Shown: piece after piece, positions 9,534 to 18,743 of the stretch
Position numbering within the stretch: position 1 is the first letter of the stretch
Layout of the letters: each line of letters starts with the position of its first letter
DNA from: Granulosicoccus sp045106855
GTDB lineage: Bacteria; Pseudomonadota; Gammaproteobacteria; Granulosicoccales; Granulosicoccaceae
Assembly: GCA_045106855.1 (NCBI GenBank)
Contig: JBGCFI010000009.1
Coordinates: 124,001-188,000, forward strand
Direction of reading: 5' to 3'
DNA length: 64,000 nucleotides
Program-made: the position numbers and the translations under genes
Notes under the pieces: generated by a model
Databases searched by the model: none
Told to the model about the DNA's origin: nothing
What the model saw: the letters and a program-made list of their open reading frames with translations, nothing else

Positions 9534-9589
9534 AGCGCTTCATTTATGATTGAGCTGCTCGTCGACAGTAAAACAAGAGTGATCACCAC

Positions 9590-10213
9590 CTAAAACCGGC
9601 GTTCTGGGATAGTTATGACATCGCCCGGAAGAAGCTCGTAATTGGTATCGAGCAATCCGCTTGACAGTATATCCTGAAGATATATATCGTATGACATAGA
9701 AACTCCATCAATTGATCGATATAAACGAGTCGAATTCGGCGATGCGAAGTCCGTGACACCACCTGCTTCCAATATCAGGTCGATGACTGTCATGCCATCA
9801 CGGTGCTGGATGGATTTTGGTTCGGCGACCCCACCCACTACACGGACCCGATTCTGGAACTCGGCACTGGGGATCTCCCTGACAATAACCGACACCTTAG
9901 GGGTCCTGATGTATTGCGCAAGTTTTCTCTCGGTATCGGTCACTATCTCGGCGGGCGTTTGCCCGCCTGCCAATACATCACCGACCAGCGGTACAGAAAT
10001 AAAACCGTCAGGCCTGACCGGGACGGTCACCGAAAGATCCGGATTTTTCCAGACGTTGACGCTGACGACGTCGCCCGATCCCAGACGAAATTCAGGCACA
10101 CTATTCGACGTTATCTTTGGAGGACGCTCGTCTTCGCTCAGAGTGGCACGCGTACCCGCACACGCCGACAGACTAAGTGTGAGTAATAAAGTTACAACGT
10201 AGCGTAAGTCCAT
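9590..10213 (-). CDS. Wza-like outer-membrane polysaccharide export lipoprotein
   Basis: From the ATG at 10213 the protein begins MDLRYVVTLLLTLSLSACAG, a lipoprotein signal with lipobox LSAC. A Shine-Dalgarno AGGAGG lies about 12 bases upstream, favouring this start over an in-frame ATG at 10276. The mature part has the poly_export domain (RLGSGDVVSVNVWKNPDLS) and an SLBB-like segment, and ends GDVITIPERRF, typical of the exosortase-locus export family. At about 207 residues it lacks the C-terminal outer-membrane helix of E. coli Wza. It is the first gene of the minus-strand operon and would form the exit channel for the polymer. Confidence 0.88.
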   Translation of the reverse strand: MDLRYVVTLLLTLSLSACAGTRATLSEDERPPKITSNSVPEFRLGSGDVVSVNVWKNPDLSVTVPVRPDGFISVPLVGDVLAGGQTPAEIVTDTERKLAQYIRTPKVSVIVREIPSAEFQNRVRVVGGVAEPKSIQHRDGMTVIDLILEAGGVTDFASPNSTRLYRSIDGVSMSYDIYLQDILSSGLLDTNYELLPGDVITIPERRF

Positions 10214-10497
10214 GTTTGAAAAGTGCCTCCTAGACACGAGAAATAAGTCACAGTTTTCTGACTGTCGTACTATCAAATATTAGCCTGTACTGTGTTTTTG
10301 ACGTTTTTCAGAAATGGCAACAAACTGAATGACGACTAATTGTTATTGTTGTCACGAAGTTTATCTGCTAATTCGCTCTGCAGTGGTATTTAGCTTGTTT
10401 TTTTTGTATAAACAACTGTGTCGTTTGAAGTAAGGATCGCCAGATTTACAATTTTTTTCTTCGAACTTTGAGCAAACGACATTTAAGTTAAAAAACT

Positions 10498-11103
10498 ATG
10501 ACTACTCACGACACGCAAAAAACTCAATTCGCGCTTCACTACGAACAACTGCAACTCAGCGATCGAGCCAACTGGGATATTGCACGTTCCAGCTACAGAA
10601 GGCTCGTACATGTTTGGCATCCTGACAAATTCGCTAGCAGACCTCGCGAACAGGTACATGCGCAGCAGCAATTCATAAACCTGACAAAATCGTACAACGC
10701 CCTGCGAGATTTCTATCGAAAAAACCAGCGCCTTCCGTTTCAATCAGTACACGCTGCAAGTACTCCTAAAGCGACAAGACAACCCGATTCACGACCTGAA
10801 GCGCCAGAATCCTCAAATGCGCCGATGCCGGATTCTAATGTATTAAGCCGCGACCCGGCACCCCGAAACCAGAGACGTAACATACCTCGAAAAGCACGAA
10901 ATGTCGCTTGGGTTCTGCTAGGTGTTATTACCATGCTATCCACTATCATGTTTTTTCTTATCGTCGATAGAAATGCAAACAGGGCAACGGCTGAAATTGG
11001 CCGGGAAGTGGTAAAGGAAGCTCCCCAAAGCAATTTCATGCCAACTGCTGCAGAAATTCGAAAGTCCCAGACTCGTGGTGTTTTTGTAAAACCCACTCAG
11101 TAA
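10498..11103 (+). CDS. Membrane-anchored J-domain protein
   Basis: The 201-residue protein has an N-terminal J domain (about 12-76) with helix II/III loop WHPDKF (HPD at 41-43), a proline/serine-rich linker (about 85-130), one membrane segment at about 136-156 and a 45-residue tail. J domains stimulate DnaK ATPase. With a cytoplasmic J domain and a type II topology (N-in), it would recruit DnaK to the inner membrane. It is divergent from the exopolysaccharide export operon with 285 bases between start codons, so the two may share regulation. No zinc-finger or client-binding domain is present, so it is a class C J protein. Its client is unknown. Confidence 0.82.
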   Translation: MTTHDTQKTQFALHYEQLQLSDRANWDIARSSYRRLVHVWHPDKFASRPREQVHAQQQFINLTKSYNALRDFYRKNQRLPFQSVHAASTPKATRQPDSRPEAPESSNAPMPDSNVLSRDPAPRNQRRNIPRKARNVAWVLLGVITMLSTIMFFLIVDRNANRATAEIGREVVKEAPQSNFMPTAAEIRKSQTRGVFVKPTQ

Positions 11104-11500
11104 AAAGTTCGAATTCCATTCGTTTCGGACTTACTGATCCTTTTGCGATCGTAAAGAATACGGGCACGATACAAAAAACCTGAAGCCCCCCCTACAAACG
11201 TCCCTCGTAGTGTTCCTATGAACACTAGTTCAGCAGGAATATAAATCAAATTACTACCGTGGTTATTGTATTTGATTAAACCGAGACTGCTATACCTCTT
11301 CAGAAATACGCAACGCTGATTTACCCCTTAAGAAATACCTAAAGCGTGGTAGAGACAGTGAAAGTAAATGTCGATATATCTTTACAAAAGTGGCGATGGC
11401 GACTCTTGCGTTGTTTGTAGACTACGTTAAATAGTTCAACGAATTAGCGAGCAAGCTCGTCTCATTTACTAAAGCAGCGCCGCTGACCTGGCGGTAGACT
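11104..11500. other. Intergenic region without a recognisable gene
   Basis: This 397-base gap separates the J-domain gene from the end of the convergent sugar transferase gene. I see no frame with coding character, no tRNA and no T-run terminator. A small palindrome CGAGC-aa-GCTCG lies at 11448-11459 close to the sugar transferase stop and could be part of its 3' end. Composition is more AT-rich than the flanking genes. Confidence 0.5.
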
Positions 11501-13033
11501 CTATCTTGCCCCTTTACCAAACAACACAACTTCAGCAGTTTGGCAAAGGATAAGCATATCGAGAAAAATAGTATGGTTTTTGATGTAGTAAAGATCAAAC
11601 TCATGCTTCTGCACTGAATCTTTAAGCGAAGCACCATAGGGATAACAAACCTGTGCCCAGCCAGTGATTCCCGGTTTGACAGCATGCCGTTCACGATAGT
11701 AGGGAATTGAATCACTAAGTTGCTCGACAAAATGAGGGCGCTCTGGTCTTGGCCCGACGAAACTCATTGCCCCTGTCAGTACATTCAGAATCTGTGGCAA
11801 TTCATCAATTCTTGTATTTCTCATGAAGTGACCGATGCGTGTCACGCGTGCGTCGTTTTTTACCGCCCATTGAGCGCCTCCTTTGCTTTCCGCATCGGTC
11901 GTCATGCTCCTGAACTTCAGGACTTCAAACGACTTCCCCAGATAGCCTACCCTGACCTGCCTGTAAATCACAGGTGCGGAGAGTCCATCCTCAAGCTTGA
12001 TACCAATAGCCGCCAGCAACATGAACGGCCAGGTCAGCATGATAATGAATACACTTGCGACGATATCAAACAGGCGTTTGGTGATGTCTCTGAAAGCACC
12101 TCGTTCAAAGCCATCAGAATAGATTAACCAGTCGGGTCGAAGAATATCGAGAGGTAGCTTGCCCTGCTCACGTTCAAAAAAACTGAGCAGATCGATCACA
12201 TCAAGGCCGTGTAGTTTGCATTCGAGCAATTGATCAAGTGGCAGACTGCCGCGCCTTTCATCGGCCGCCACAACAATCTCATCGACCTGATTTGCAATGG
12301 CAAAATCGAGTAAGGATGCATCGCCTTGATCCGCCAGCAACGCGCTGTCCATTCGAAGCCCTCTGTCGGTGGACAACGGGACGTAACCCACTACACGAAA
12401 CCCCCGGCGATCAACGCGGCGCCGCAAGCGTCGAGAAATCGAACCTGCCCTCTCACCAGCGCCTAGTATGAGGACACGAATCTTTAGGATATCGCGATCA
12501 ACATAGTAGAAAAATATCGGTCGGATTGTGCCGACCATAAAGAACGCAATCAGAATGGCAAGGGCAAATACACCCCGCCCCAGCTTGAGTGGGGGAATCA
12601 TGTAGTACAGGAGCGCTAGAATAGCGGCACCGCACATGAATCCGATAATCGAGCGCAGGAATACGCCAATTGTCCCACCCCGGAAACGGCTTTGATATAG
12701 TCCCATGGCCATCATGGTTATAGGCATCACTAAACCGAACAGGATGGATGTGGCAAGTGGCGAGCCGATACTCGACACCTCGGTTATCTGCGAGCCATCG
12801 AAACGAACATAGGCTGCGATAAACACAGCAACCACACAAACACAGAATTCGAGGACTGCCAATAGCAGGAAGGGCACCCGCAAATGCATCTTGAAAAATT
12901 TAAAAGTTCCCAAAATCAACGATCGTCCTGAAATTCGAATCAGCCGGCTTGCTGTCCGATTGTCTATGCCTTCCCGGAGGTAGTCTAGCGCGTCACCGGG
13001 AGTCGTGTGCATAATCCAACACGTGGTATCCAT
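11501..13033 (-). CDS. Polyprenyl-phosphate sugar-1-phosphate transferase initiating exopolysaccharide synthesis
   Basis: The 510-codon frame has a hydrophobic N-terminal half (four to five membrane segments), a central CoA/NAD-binding-like domain (VLILGAGERAGSISRRL) and a C-terminal bacterial sugar transferase domain with KLEDGLSAPVIYRQVRVG, KFRSMTTDAE and GPRPERPHFV. The end PGITGWAQVCYPYGAS through VVLFGKGAR closely resembles the exosortase-locus transferase family (TIGR03013-like, from memory). It moves a hexose-1-phosphate from UDP-sugar to undecaprenyl phosphate. The family usually begins near LGTFKFFKMHLRVPFLLL, so a TTG at 12913 (or ATG at 12889) may be the true start, leaving about 40 codons as doubtful extension. 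Confidence 0.88.
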   Translation of the reverse strand: MDTTCWIMHTTPGDALDYLREGIDNRTASRLIRISGRSLILGTFKFFKMHLRVPFLLLAVLEFCVCVVAVFIAAYVRFDGSQITEVSSIGSPLATSILFGLVMPITMMAMGLYQSRFRGGTIGVFLRSIIGFMCGAAILALLYYMIPPLKLGRGVFALAILIAFFMVGTIRPIFFYYVDRDILKIRVLILGAGERAGSISRRLRRRVDRRGFRVVGYVPLSTDRGLRMDSALLADQGDASLLDFAIANQVDEIVVAADERRGSLPLDQLLECKLHGLDVIDLLSFFEREQGKLPLDILRPDWLIYSDGFERGAFRDITKRLFDIVASVFIIMLTWPFMLLAAIGIKLEDGLSAPVIYRQVRVGYLGKSFEVLKFRSMTTDAESKGGAQWAVKNDARVTRIGHFMRNTRIDELPQILNVLTGAMSFVGPRPERPHFVEQLSDSIPYYRERHAVKPGITGWAQVCYPYGASLKDSVQKHEFDLYYIKNHTIFLDMLILCQTAEVVLFGKGAR

Positions 13034-13226
13034 TAAAATCTGCTAGTGGACAGTCAGATTTTTTCTTGATTTCTCATCTTGGCTTATTTGTTGAATACGT
13101 AACCAGTTACATGTCGCTTGACAGGCCGACTTTATTTTTCGCCTCTGTATTAGTGAGTGTCTTATAATCACAGCGGGTCTCCCATCCCACCAGATGATCG
13201 CGCAGTTCACCGGAGAAGCTTTTTAG

Positions 13227-14507
13227 ATGTACGAGATTTCCAGCGACGACACCATTGCCATTATTGGTCTTGGATATGTCGGCCTTCCATTAGCCGTAGA
13301 ATTCGCGAAACAATGCCCCACTATCGGATTCGATATCAACGTCGAACGCATCGAAGAGCTGAAGTCCGGCAAAGATCGCACTTTAGAGGTATCCGCTGAA
13401 GAGCTAAGCATGGCTGTTCACATAAGCTTCACCAGCAAAATTGAGGATCTCGCCGCTTGCAAGGTATTCATCGTCACTGTCCCAACGCCAATCAACCGTC
13501 ACAAGCAACCTGATCTTACCCCTTTGGTTAAAGCCAGTGAATCCATTGGTAAAATCATGCAGCCGGGGTGCGTGGTAATTTATGAATCCACCGTATACCC
13601 GGGAGCAACCGAAGAGGTCTGCATTCCGATTCTGGAACGTGAGTCCGGCCTGGTTTTCAACACAGACTTTTTTGCAGGCTACAGCCCGGAACGCATCAAT
13701 CCAGGTGACAAGGAACACCGAGTCAGCAACATCATGAAAGTAACATCGGGATCAACCGAAGATGTGGCGATCGCGGTGGATCAGCTCTACAGGCGTGTAA
13801 TCACTGCCGGTACGCACATGGCCAGTTCGATCAAGGTTGCCGAAGCCGCCAAGGTTATCGAAAACACACAACGCGATCTGAATATCGCCCTGATTAACGA
13901 ACTAGCTCTTATTTTTGAAAAACTGGGAATCGACACACTTGAGGTACTGGAAGCTGCAGGCACCAAATGGAATTTTCTTAATTTTCGACCTGGACTAGTC
14001 GGAGGTCATTGCATAAGCGTTGATCCTTATTACCTGACGCACAAGGCTCAGGAAATCGGCTATCACCCGCAAGTCATTCTATCCGGTCGTCAGATCAATG
14101 ATGGAATGGGAGCCTTTGTCGCTGAAACCGTGATAAAGATGCTAACCAGAAAGCGTATTCATGTGGTTGGGGCGAATATATTAATACTTGGCCTGGCCTT
14201 CAAGGAGGACTGCCCTGATTTGCGCAATACACGAGTCGTGGATATCGTAAGTGAACTGGAAAACTACCATGCAAATGTCGCAATCTACGATCCCTGGGTA
14301 GATAGCGAAGAGGCGCAGCAACAATACGGTATCACCCCTATAGATGAACCACAGCAATCACACTACGATGCGATAATACTGGCGGTTGCTCACAAGCAAT
14401 TCGTTGCTCTGGGAAGTGACGCCATCCGCGCCTTCGGAAAAGCAGATCACGTACTTTATGATATTAAAAGTGTATTACCCAAAGCGAGCGTAGACGCCCG
14501 CCTCTGA
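13227..14507 (+). CDS. UDP-N-acetylhexosamine 6-dehydrogenase (TviB/WbpO-like nucleotide sugar dehydrogenase)
   Basis: The 426-residue enzyme has the Rossmann motif IAIIGLGYVGLPLA (about 10-23) and the catalytic-Cys motif GGHCISVDPYY (Cys about 262), followed by LTHKAQEIGYHPQ. This spacing is that of the WbpA/WbpO/TviB branch, which oxidises UDP-GlcNAc or UDP-GalNAc to the uronate with two NAD+. A UDP-glucose dehydrogenase is less likely. It is divergent from the initiating transferase and is followed after 119 bases by a UDP-uronate epimerase gene, so the two probably supply uronic-acid donors for the exopolysaccharide. A TATAAT-like element lies at 13163-13168 upstream, without a convincing -35. 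Confidence 0.87.
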   Translation: MYEISSDDTIAIIGLGYVGLPLAVEFAKQCPTIGFDINVERIEELKSGKDRTLEVSAEELSMAVHISFTSKIEDLAACKVFIVTVPTPINRHKQPDLTPLVKASESIGKIMQPGCVVIYESTVYPGATEEVCIPILERESGLVFNTDFFAGYSPERINPGDKEHRVSNIMKVTSGSTEDVAIAVDQLYRRVITAGTHMASSIKVAEAAKVIENTQRDLNIALINELALIFEKLGIDTLEVLEAAGTKWNFLNFRPGLVGGHCISVDPYYLTHKAQEIGYHPQVILSGRQINDGMGAFVAETVIKMLTRKRIHVVGANILILGLAFKEDCPDLRNTRVVDIVSELENYHANVAIYDPWVDSEEAQQQYGITPIDEPQQSHYDAIILAVAHKQFVALGSDAIRAFGKADHVLYDIKSVLPKASVDARL

Positions 14508-14626
14508 CCAGGCTCACAGCCAGATTGCCGTTAGTATTGCCCTGTAATAACGTCGATCTGCCCCTGCAGTAAAACGATTCTGGTGTTCTATTACCTATCT
14601 CAACTCGCGACCAAACACAGTCAACA

Positions 14627-15634
14627 ATGAAAGTTCTTATTACTGGTACAGCAGGCTTTATTGGATCGACTCTGGCAATCAAGCTGCTCGAGCGAGGTGA
14701 CGAAGTCATTGGGATTGACAATGTCAATGATTACTACGATGTCAATCTCAAGCTTGCCAGGTTAGAGCGTGTGAAAGCCTATGATCGCTTCACCGAGGTA
14801 CGTGGCAACCTTGAAGACAAAGACCTCATGGAAGCCACATTTCGCAAACATCAACCACAACGGGTGGTTAACCTGGCAGCGCAAGCGGGCGTTCGATATT
14901 CCCTTGAAAATCCACAAGCCTATATTGATGCCAACGTTGTAGGCTTTACCAACGTACTGGAAAATTGCCGACACAGCAAAGTGGAGCATCTGGTGTATGC
15001 CTCCACCAGTTCGGTCTATGGTAATCACACCAATATGCCATTCACGGTGCATGAATCGGTAGACCATCCAGTCAGCCTTTATGCAGCTACTAAAAAAGCC
15101 AACGAACTCATGGCTCACACATACAGCCATCTGTTTCAATTACCAACAACCGGCCTGCGTTTTTTTACAGTCTATGGTCCCTGGGGACGCCCGGACATGG
15201 CGCTATTTCTATTCACCAAGAATATTCTCGCTGGCAAACCAATCGATGTATTCAATTACGGTAAGCACAAGCGCGATTTTACCTATGTAGACGACATCGT
15301 CGAAGGGGTAACTCGTACTCTGGATAACATCGCTCAACCGAATGAGGCCTGGGATAGTAATGCCCCGGATCCGGCGACCAGCTCAGCTCCATATCGTGTT
15401 TATAACATCGGTAACAACAAACCGGTCGATCTTGAACACTACATCAGTACGCTCGAATCCTGCCTCAACCGTACCGCGGATAAAAATCTCTTACCACTGC
15501 AAGCGGGAGATGTCCCGGATACCTACGCAGACGTCAGTGATCTTGTAAGAGATGTGAATTACAAACCTGATACCAGTGTTGAAAAGGGCATCTCCAACTT
15601 CGTCGATTGGTACCTGGACTACTACAAAGTCTAA
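14627..15634 (+). CDS. NAD-dependent epimerase, UDP-glucuronate 4-epimerase-like
   Basis: The 335-residue short-chain dehydrogenase/reductase-fold enzyme opens MKVLITGTAGFIGS (NAD motif GTAGFIG at 7-13) with GIDNVNDYYDVNLK, diagnostic of the CapI/LspL UDP-glucuronate 4-epimerase group. Catalytic YxxxK is YAATK near residue 151. It keeps VYGPWGRPDMALFLFT, the substrate-loop signature of that group. It interconverts the C4 configuration of UDP-uronates. It lies directly after the nucleotide sugar dehydrogenase in the same direction. If that enzyme acts on UDP-GlcNAc, this epimerase may act on the N-acetyluronate; specificity cannot be read from the sequence. Confidence 0.87.
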   Translation: MKVLITGTAGFIGSTLAIKLLERGDEVIGIDNVNDYYDVNLKLARLERVKAYDRFTEVRGNLEDKDLMEATFRKHQPQRVVNLAAQAGVRYSLENPQAYIDANVVGFTNVLENCRHSKVEHLVYASTSSVYGNHTNMPFTVHESVDHPVSLYAATKKANELMAHTYSHLFQLPTTGLRFFTVYGPWGRPDMALFLFTKNILAGKPIDVFNYGKHKRDFTYVDDIVEGVTRTLDNIAQPNEAWDSNAPDPATSSAPYRVYNIGNNKPVDLEHYISTLESCLNRTADKNLLPLQAGDVPDTYADVSDLVRDVNYKPDTSVEKGISNFVDWYLDYYKV

Positions 15635-15642
15635 GTATTTGC

Positions 15643-15679
15643 GCGCGACAGCCAGTCATGAAAAAGCGTGCTGTCGTGC
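15643..15679. repeat. Hairpin between convergent genes
   Basis: Ten-base arms at 15643-15652 and 15670-15679 pair with one mismatch (GCGCGACAGC against GCTGTCGTGC) around a 17-base loop, between the epimerase stop and the convergent YdcF-like stop. No T-run follows on either strand, so intrinsic termination is only a possibility. Confidence 0.45.
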
Positions 15680-15698
15680 AGATCACCACTGCCCTTTG

Positions 15699-16487
15699 CT
15701 AGATCCACCCACGCAAGCGATAGATCGCGAGCGCGGCTATTTCATGCAGCAATTTGTCAAATTTCGCTAATGCGCTCGTCTGCGGCATCCATGCCCAAAC
15801 CGGCACATCGATTAAGGCTTCCCGACCAACAGAGATAGGACAAATGGCTATACCCTGCTGTCTTAGCACCTTGTGGAATGTTCTCAGCGCACGCGGCATG
15901 TGCAGGGCCGAGGTGACGAGTCTCACTTGACCTTCCAAGGTTTCGGAAGCCAGTAATGATGCGACATTGAGCGCATTCTCACGCGTGTTACGCGATAATC
16001 CATCGCGCAGGATACGACTCTGACTAGTGCCAAGGGCGATCATATACCTGGCGATGACATCGGCCTCGCTAATGTCTATTAACGCGCCGCCGGCGATAAC
16101 TATCCGGAGTTGAGGCTCATCAGCAGCAATTCGCACAGCCGCTGTGGCTCGCGATATCGTAGATTGACTCATGTGTTCAAATTCAATGTCAGATTGAATC
16201 CGGGAATCGACACCGCCTCCTAACACGACCAAATGGCTTCCCGCTTCACACTCTGAAGATGCGGGATATTGATCTTCGAGCGTGGCCAGCAAGGGATTGA
16301 CAAGCACAGGGGCCGAGCACAGCATAAAAAAGGCTAACCACAGGAAAATAAAGACATATTTCCATCTCGCAAACGTGAATGCTCCCCACTGATGCTGCGC
16401 TTTTACGCACACGATGATTGTCATGAGCGACAGCAGAAACAGTAACGCCGCGGGATCCAGCAGCCAGTCTCGAATCAAATCAGCCAT
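15699..16487 (-). CDS. YdcF/ElyC/SanA-like DUF218 membrane protein
   Basis: The 262-residue protein has two membrane segments at about 13-28 and 43-62 and then a DUF218 domain with LVVLGGGVDSR, VIAGGALID, SRNTRENA and VTSALHMPRALRTF. E. coli ElyC has the same layout and is linked to envelope and peptidoglycan precursor maintenance. The stretch SRNTRENALNV is the conserved core of the family. Here it lies convergent to the exopolysaccharide sugar genes and divergent from the LysR gene, so I do not assign it to either. Biochemical activity is unknown for the family. Confidence 0.8.
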   Translation of the reverse strand: MADLIRDWLLDPAALLFLLSLMTIIVCVKAQHQWGAFTFARWKYVFIFLWLAFFMLCSAPVLVNPLLATLEDQYPASSECEAGSHLVVLGGGVDSRIQSDIEFEHMSQSTISRATAAVRIAADEPQLRIVIAGGALIDISEADVIARYMIALGTSQSRILRDGLSRNTRENALNVASLLASETLEGQVRLVTSALHMPRALRTFHKVLRQQGIAICPISVGREALIDVPVWAWMPQTSALAKFDKLLHEIAALAIYRLRGWI

Positions 16488-16575
16488 TGCTGAAAACCGT
16501 TTTTTCTATATTATGGGTTGTTATAAAGCACAATACTAAATATTATTAGCATTGCTTCAGTAAATACTCTGCATT

Positions 16576-17553
16576 ATGGCCAGTTCCGATACACCCAATC
16601 TGAATCAACACCGACAACTAAGGGCATTTTGCAACGCTGCTCAGACGGGAAGTATATCCAAGGCCGCCGAACGCCTGAAACTCAGTCAGCCGTCAGTCTC
16701 ATTGCAGATACAGGCACTTGAGAAAGAACTCGACACATTGCTGTTCGAACGTTGTGGGCCAAAAATCAGGCTCACCCCCGCTGGCGACCTGTTGCTCGAA
16801 ATGGCGCAACCTCTGGTTGATGGTTTTTCCAGACTGGCTGACAGCTTTGCAGCCCGGCTGGGGGACGTTCATGCAGGGCCCCTGGATATTGCGTCGGGCG
16901 AAGCCACCCTGCTTTACATCCTTCCAGATGTTATCAAGAGCTTTTCAGACGAATATCCACAGATTGATGTTCGACTGCACAATGTCACAGGCCACGACGG
17001 GCTCGCTTTACTGCGCGCCAACGAAGTCGATTTCGCCGTGGGCTCCATGATAGATGTGCCTGACGATATGGTTTACCACCCGATCTATGACTATACCCCG
17101 GCACTAATCATGTGCAAAGGGCATCCTTTGGAAAAACATGAAAACGTCAGCCTCGAAGATATCAGCCCCTACGGACTCATTCTTCCACCGCGTCACCTGA
17201 GTACATGGAGCGTGGTCGATCTCGTTTTCCAACAGCACGGCGTACCCTACAATGTAGTTCTGGAAGCTGGAGGTTGGGAGGTTATCAAGCGCTACGTGGA
17301 AATAGGCACCGGCATCAGCATAGTGACCAGCATCTGCCTGCGAGGTTTTGAAAACCTCACCGTACGACCAATGGGCCAGTACTTTCCTAACCGTAGCTAC
17401 GGTGTAGTGGTACGTCGTGGAAAGTTCTTATCACCACAGGCTAAACAGTTCCTACAGCTTATGGACGGAAATTTCTTTGCCCGACAAACCACGCCACCGC
17501 CGTCCAAACGCAAGACAAGCAAGCACAACGACGCCCTGATCACCAATTACTAG
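16576..17553 (+). CDS. LysR-type transcriptional regulator, CysB-like
   Basis: The 325-residue protein has an N-terminal winged helix-turn-helix (about 10-70: GSISKAAERLKLSQPSVSLQ) and a periplasmic-binding-type effector domain (about 95-305). The piece GGWEVIKRYVEIGTGISIV resembles the CysB/Cbl effector domain. The last 20 residues are basic and Ser/Thr-rich. Its stop TAG shares one base with the GTG start of mnmA, so the two genes are co-transcribed and coupled. The effector and targets are not evident; a link to sulfur supply for tRNA thiolation is a tempting but unsupported inference from position. Confidence 0.85.
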   Translation: MASSDTPNLNQHRQLRAFCNAAQTGSISKAAERLKLSQPSVSLQIQALEKELDTLLFERCGPKIRLTPAGDLLLEMAQPLVDGFSRLADSFAARLGDVHAGPLDIASGEATLLYILPDVIKSFSDEYPQIDVRLHNVTGHDGLALLRANEVDFAVGSMIDVPDDMVYHPIYDYTPALIMCKGHPLEKHENVSLEDISPYGLILPPRHLSTWSVVDLVFQQHGVPYNVVLEAGGWEVIKRYVEIGTGISIVTSICLRGFENLTVRPMGQYFPNRSYGVVVRRGKFLSPQAKQFLQLMDGNFFARQTTPPPSKRKTSKHNDALITNY

Positions 17554-18677
17554 TGAGCACTACACAAAACAGTCCAGCGGCTGCTTTCCGCGCTGATCCG
17601 CAAAACATGCACGTGATTGTGGGCATGTCGGGTGGTGTCGACTCATCCGTAACAGCCCTGTTGCTAAAACAGCAGGGATATCAGGTTTCGGGGATCTTCA
17701 TGCAGAATTGGGAAGACGATGATGAGCATTGCACTGCCCGCCAGGACTATCGCGATGCCGCTTCGGTGGCTGCCATACTGGGCATTGAGCTGTCTACCGT
17801 AAACTTTGCCGAAGAGTACTGGAAACGAGTATTCGAGCATTTTCTGGCCGAATACAGCGCCGGGCGTACACCTAATCCAGATATATTGTGTAACAAGGAA
17901 ATTAAGTTTAAGGCATTTCTCGATCATGCACATCAACAAGGTGCTGATGCAATAGCCACTGGTCACTATGTGCGTTCCGGAGGAACTGAAGATCTTGTCC
18001 AGCTGCATAGAGGGAAGGACAGCAACAAGGATCAGAGTTACTTTCTGTATACACTTAATCAGGAACAGCTGAGACCTACATTGTTCCCGGTGGGACATCT
18101 GGACAAACCGGATGTACGCAAACTGGCACTCGATGCCGGGATTCACGTCCATAGCAAGAAAGACAGTACTGGCATCTGCTTTATTGGCGAGAGAAAATTC
18201 AGTGCGTTTCTTGGTGAGTATCTGCCAGCGCAGCCCGGTGCAATCGTCACCGATTCCGGCGAGACTATTGGCCGGCACAATGGCCTGATGTTCTACACTC
18301 TGGGGCAAAGGCAGGGACTGGGCATCGGTGGCTTGAGCGATGCAAATGATGATCCCTGGTACGTACTGGGCAAGGAGCTTGCCGAGAATCGACTGATCGT
18401 CGGTCAGGGACATAACCACCCGATGCTACTGCGTGACCACCTGAATGCCCATGACCTGCACTGGGTAGACACAAACGCCCTGTCCGACTCGTTTCGATGT
18501 ACTGCAAAGGTTCGCTACCGGCAAGAGGACCAGCCGGCACTCGTCACAATTAACCCCGATGACACGATGACAATCAGATTTGATGAACCAGTGAGGGCAG
18601 CAACACCCGGCCAGTCCGTAGTGTTGTATGAGGATGAGAATTGTCTGGGTGGCGCGATAATCAGTGATCTTCCCTGA
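17553..18677 (+). CDS. mnmA: tRNA-specific 2-thiouridylase MnmA
   Basis: The 374-residue enzyme has the PP-loop SGGVDS at 26-31, MQNWEDDDEHC, and the two catalytic cysteines in PNPDILCNKEIKF (about Cys112) and STGICFIGER (about Cys209). It adds the sulfur of s2U34 in tRNA-Lys, -Glu and -Gln. The start taken is GTG at 17553, overlapping the LysR stop by one base; an internal ATG nineteen codons in (MHVIVGMSGGVDSS) would match the short N-terminus of E. coli MnmA and is a real alternative. hflD follows after 66 bases, the arrangement known from E. coli, although purB is not next here. Confidence 0.96.
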   Translation: MSTTQNSPAAAFRADPQNMHVIVGMSGGVDSSVTALLLKQQGYQVSGIFMQNWEDDDEHCTARQDYRDAASVAAILGIELSTVNFAEEYWKRVFEHFLAEYSAGRTPNPDILCNKEIKFKAFLDHAHQQGADAIATGHYVRSGGTEDLVQLHRGKDSNKDQSYFLYTLNQEQLRPTLFPVGHLDKPDVRKLALDAGIHVHSKKDSTGICFIGERKFSAFLGEYLPAQPGAIVTDSGETIGRHNGLMFYTLGQRQGLGIGGLSDANDDPWYVLGKELAENRLIVGQGHNHPMLLRDHLNAHDLHWVDTNALSDSFRCTAKVRYRQEDQPALVTINPDDTMTIRFDEPVRAATPGQSVVLYEDENCLGGAIISDLP

Positions 18678-18743
18678 CTCGTAATGACTTCTTTACCTCC
18701 AATGCAAACAAGTGGCACCTGATATAGACCTATACTTGCACTC

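Noticed and set aside
13118..13168. TTGACA at 13118 and TATAAT at 13163 as a promoter for the UDP-sugar dehydrogenase
   Set aside because: The two boxes are 39 bases apart and cannot belong to one promoter; neither has a good partner at 16-18 bases.
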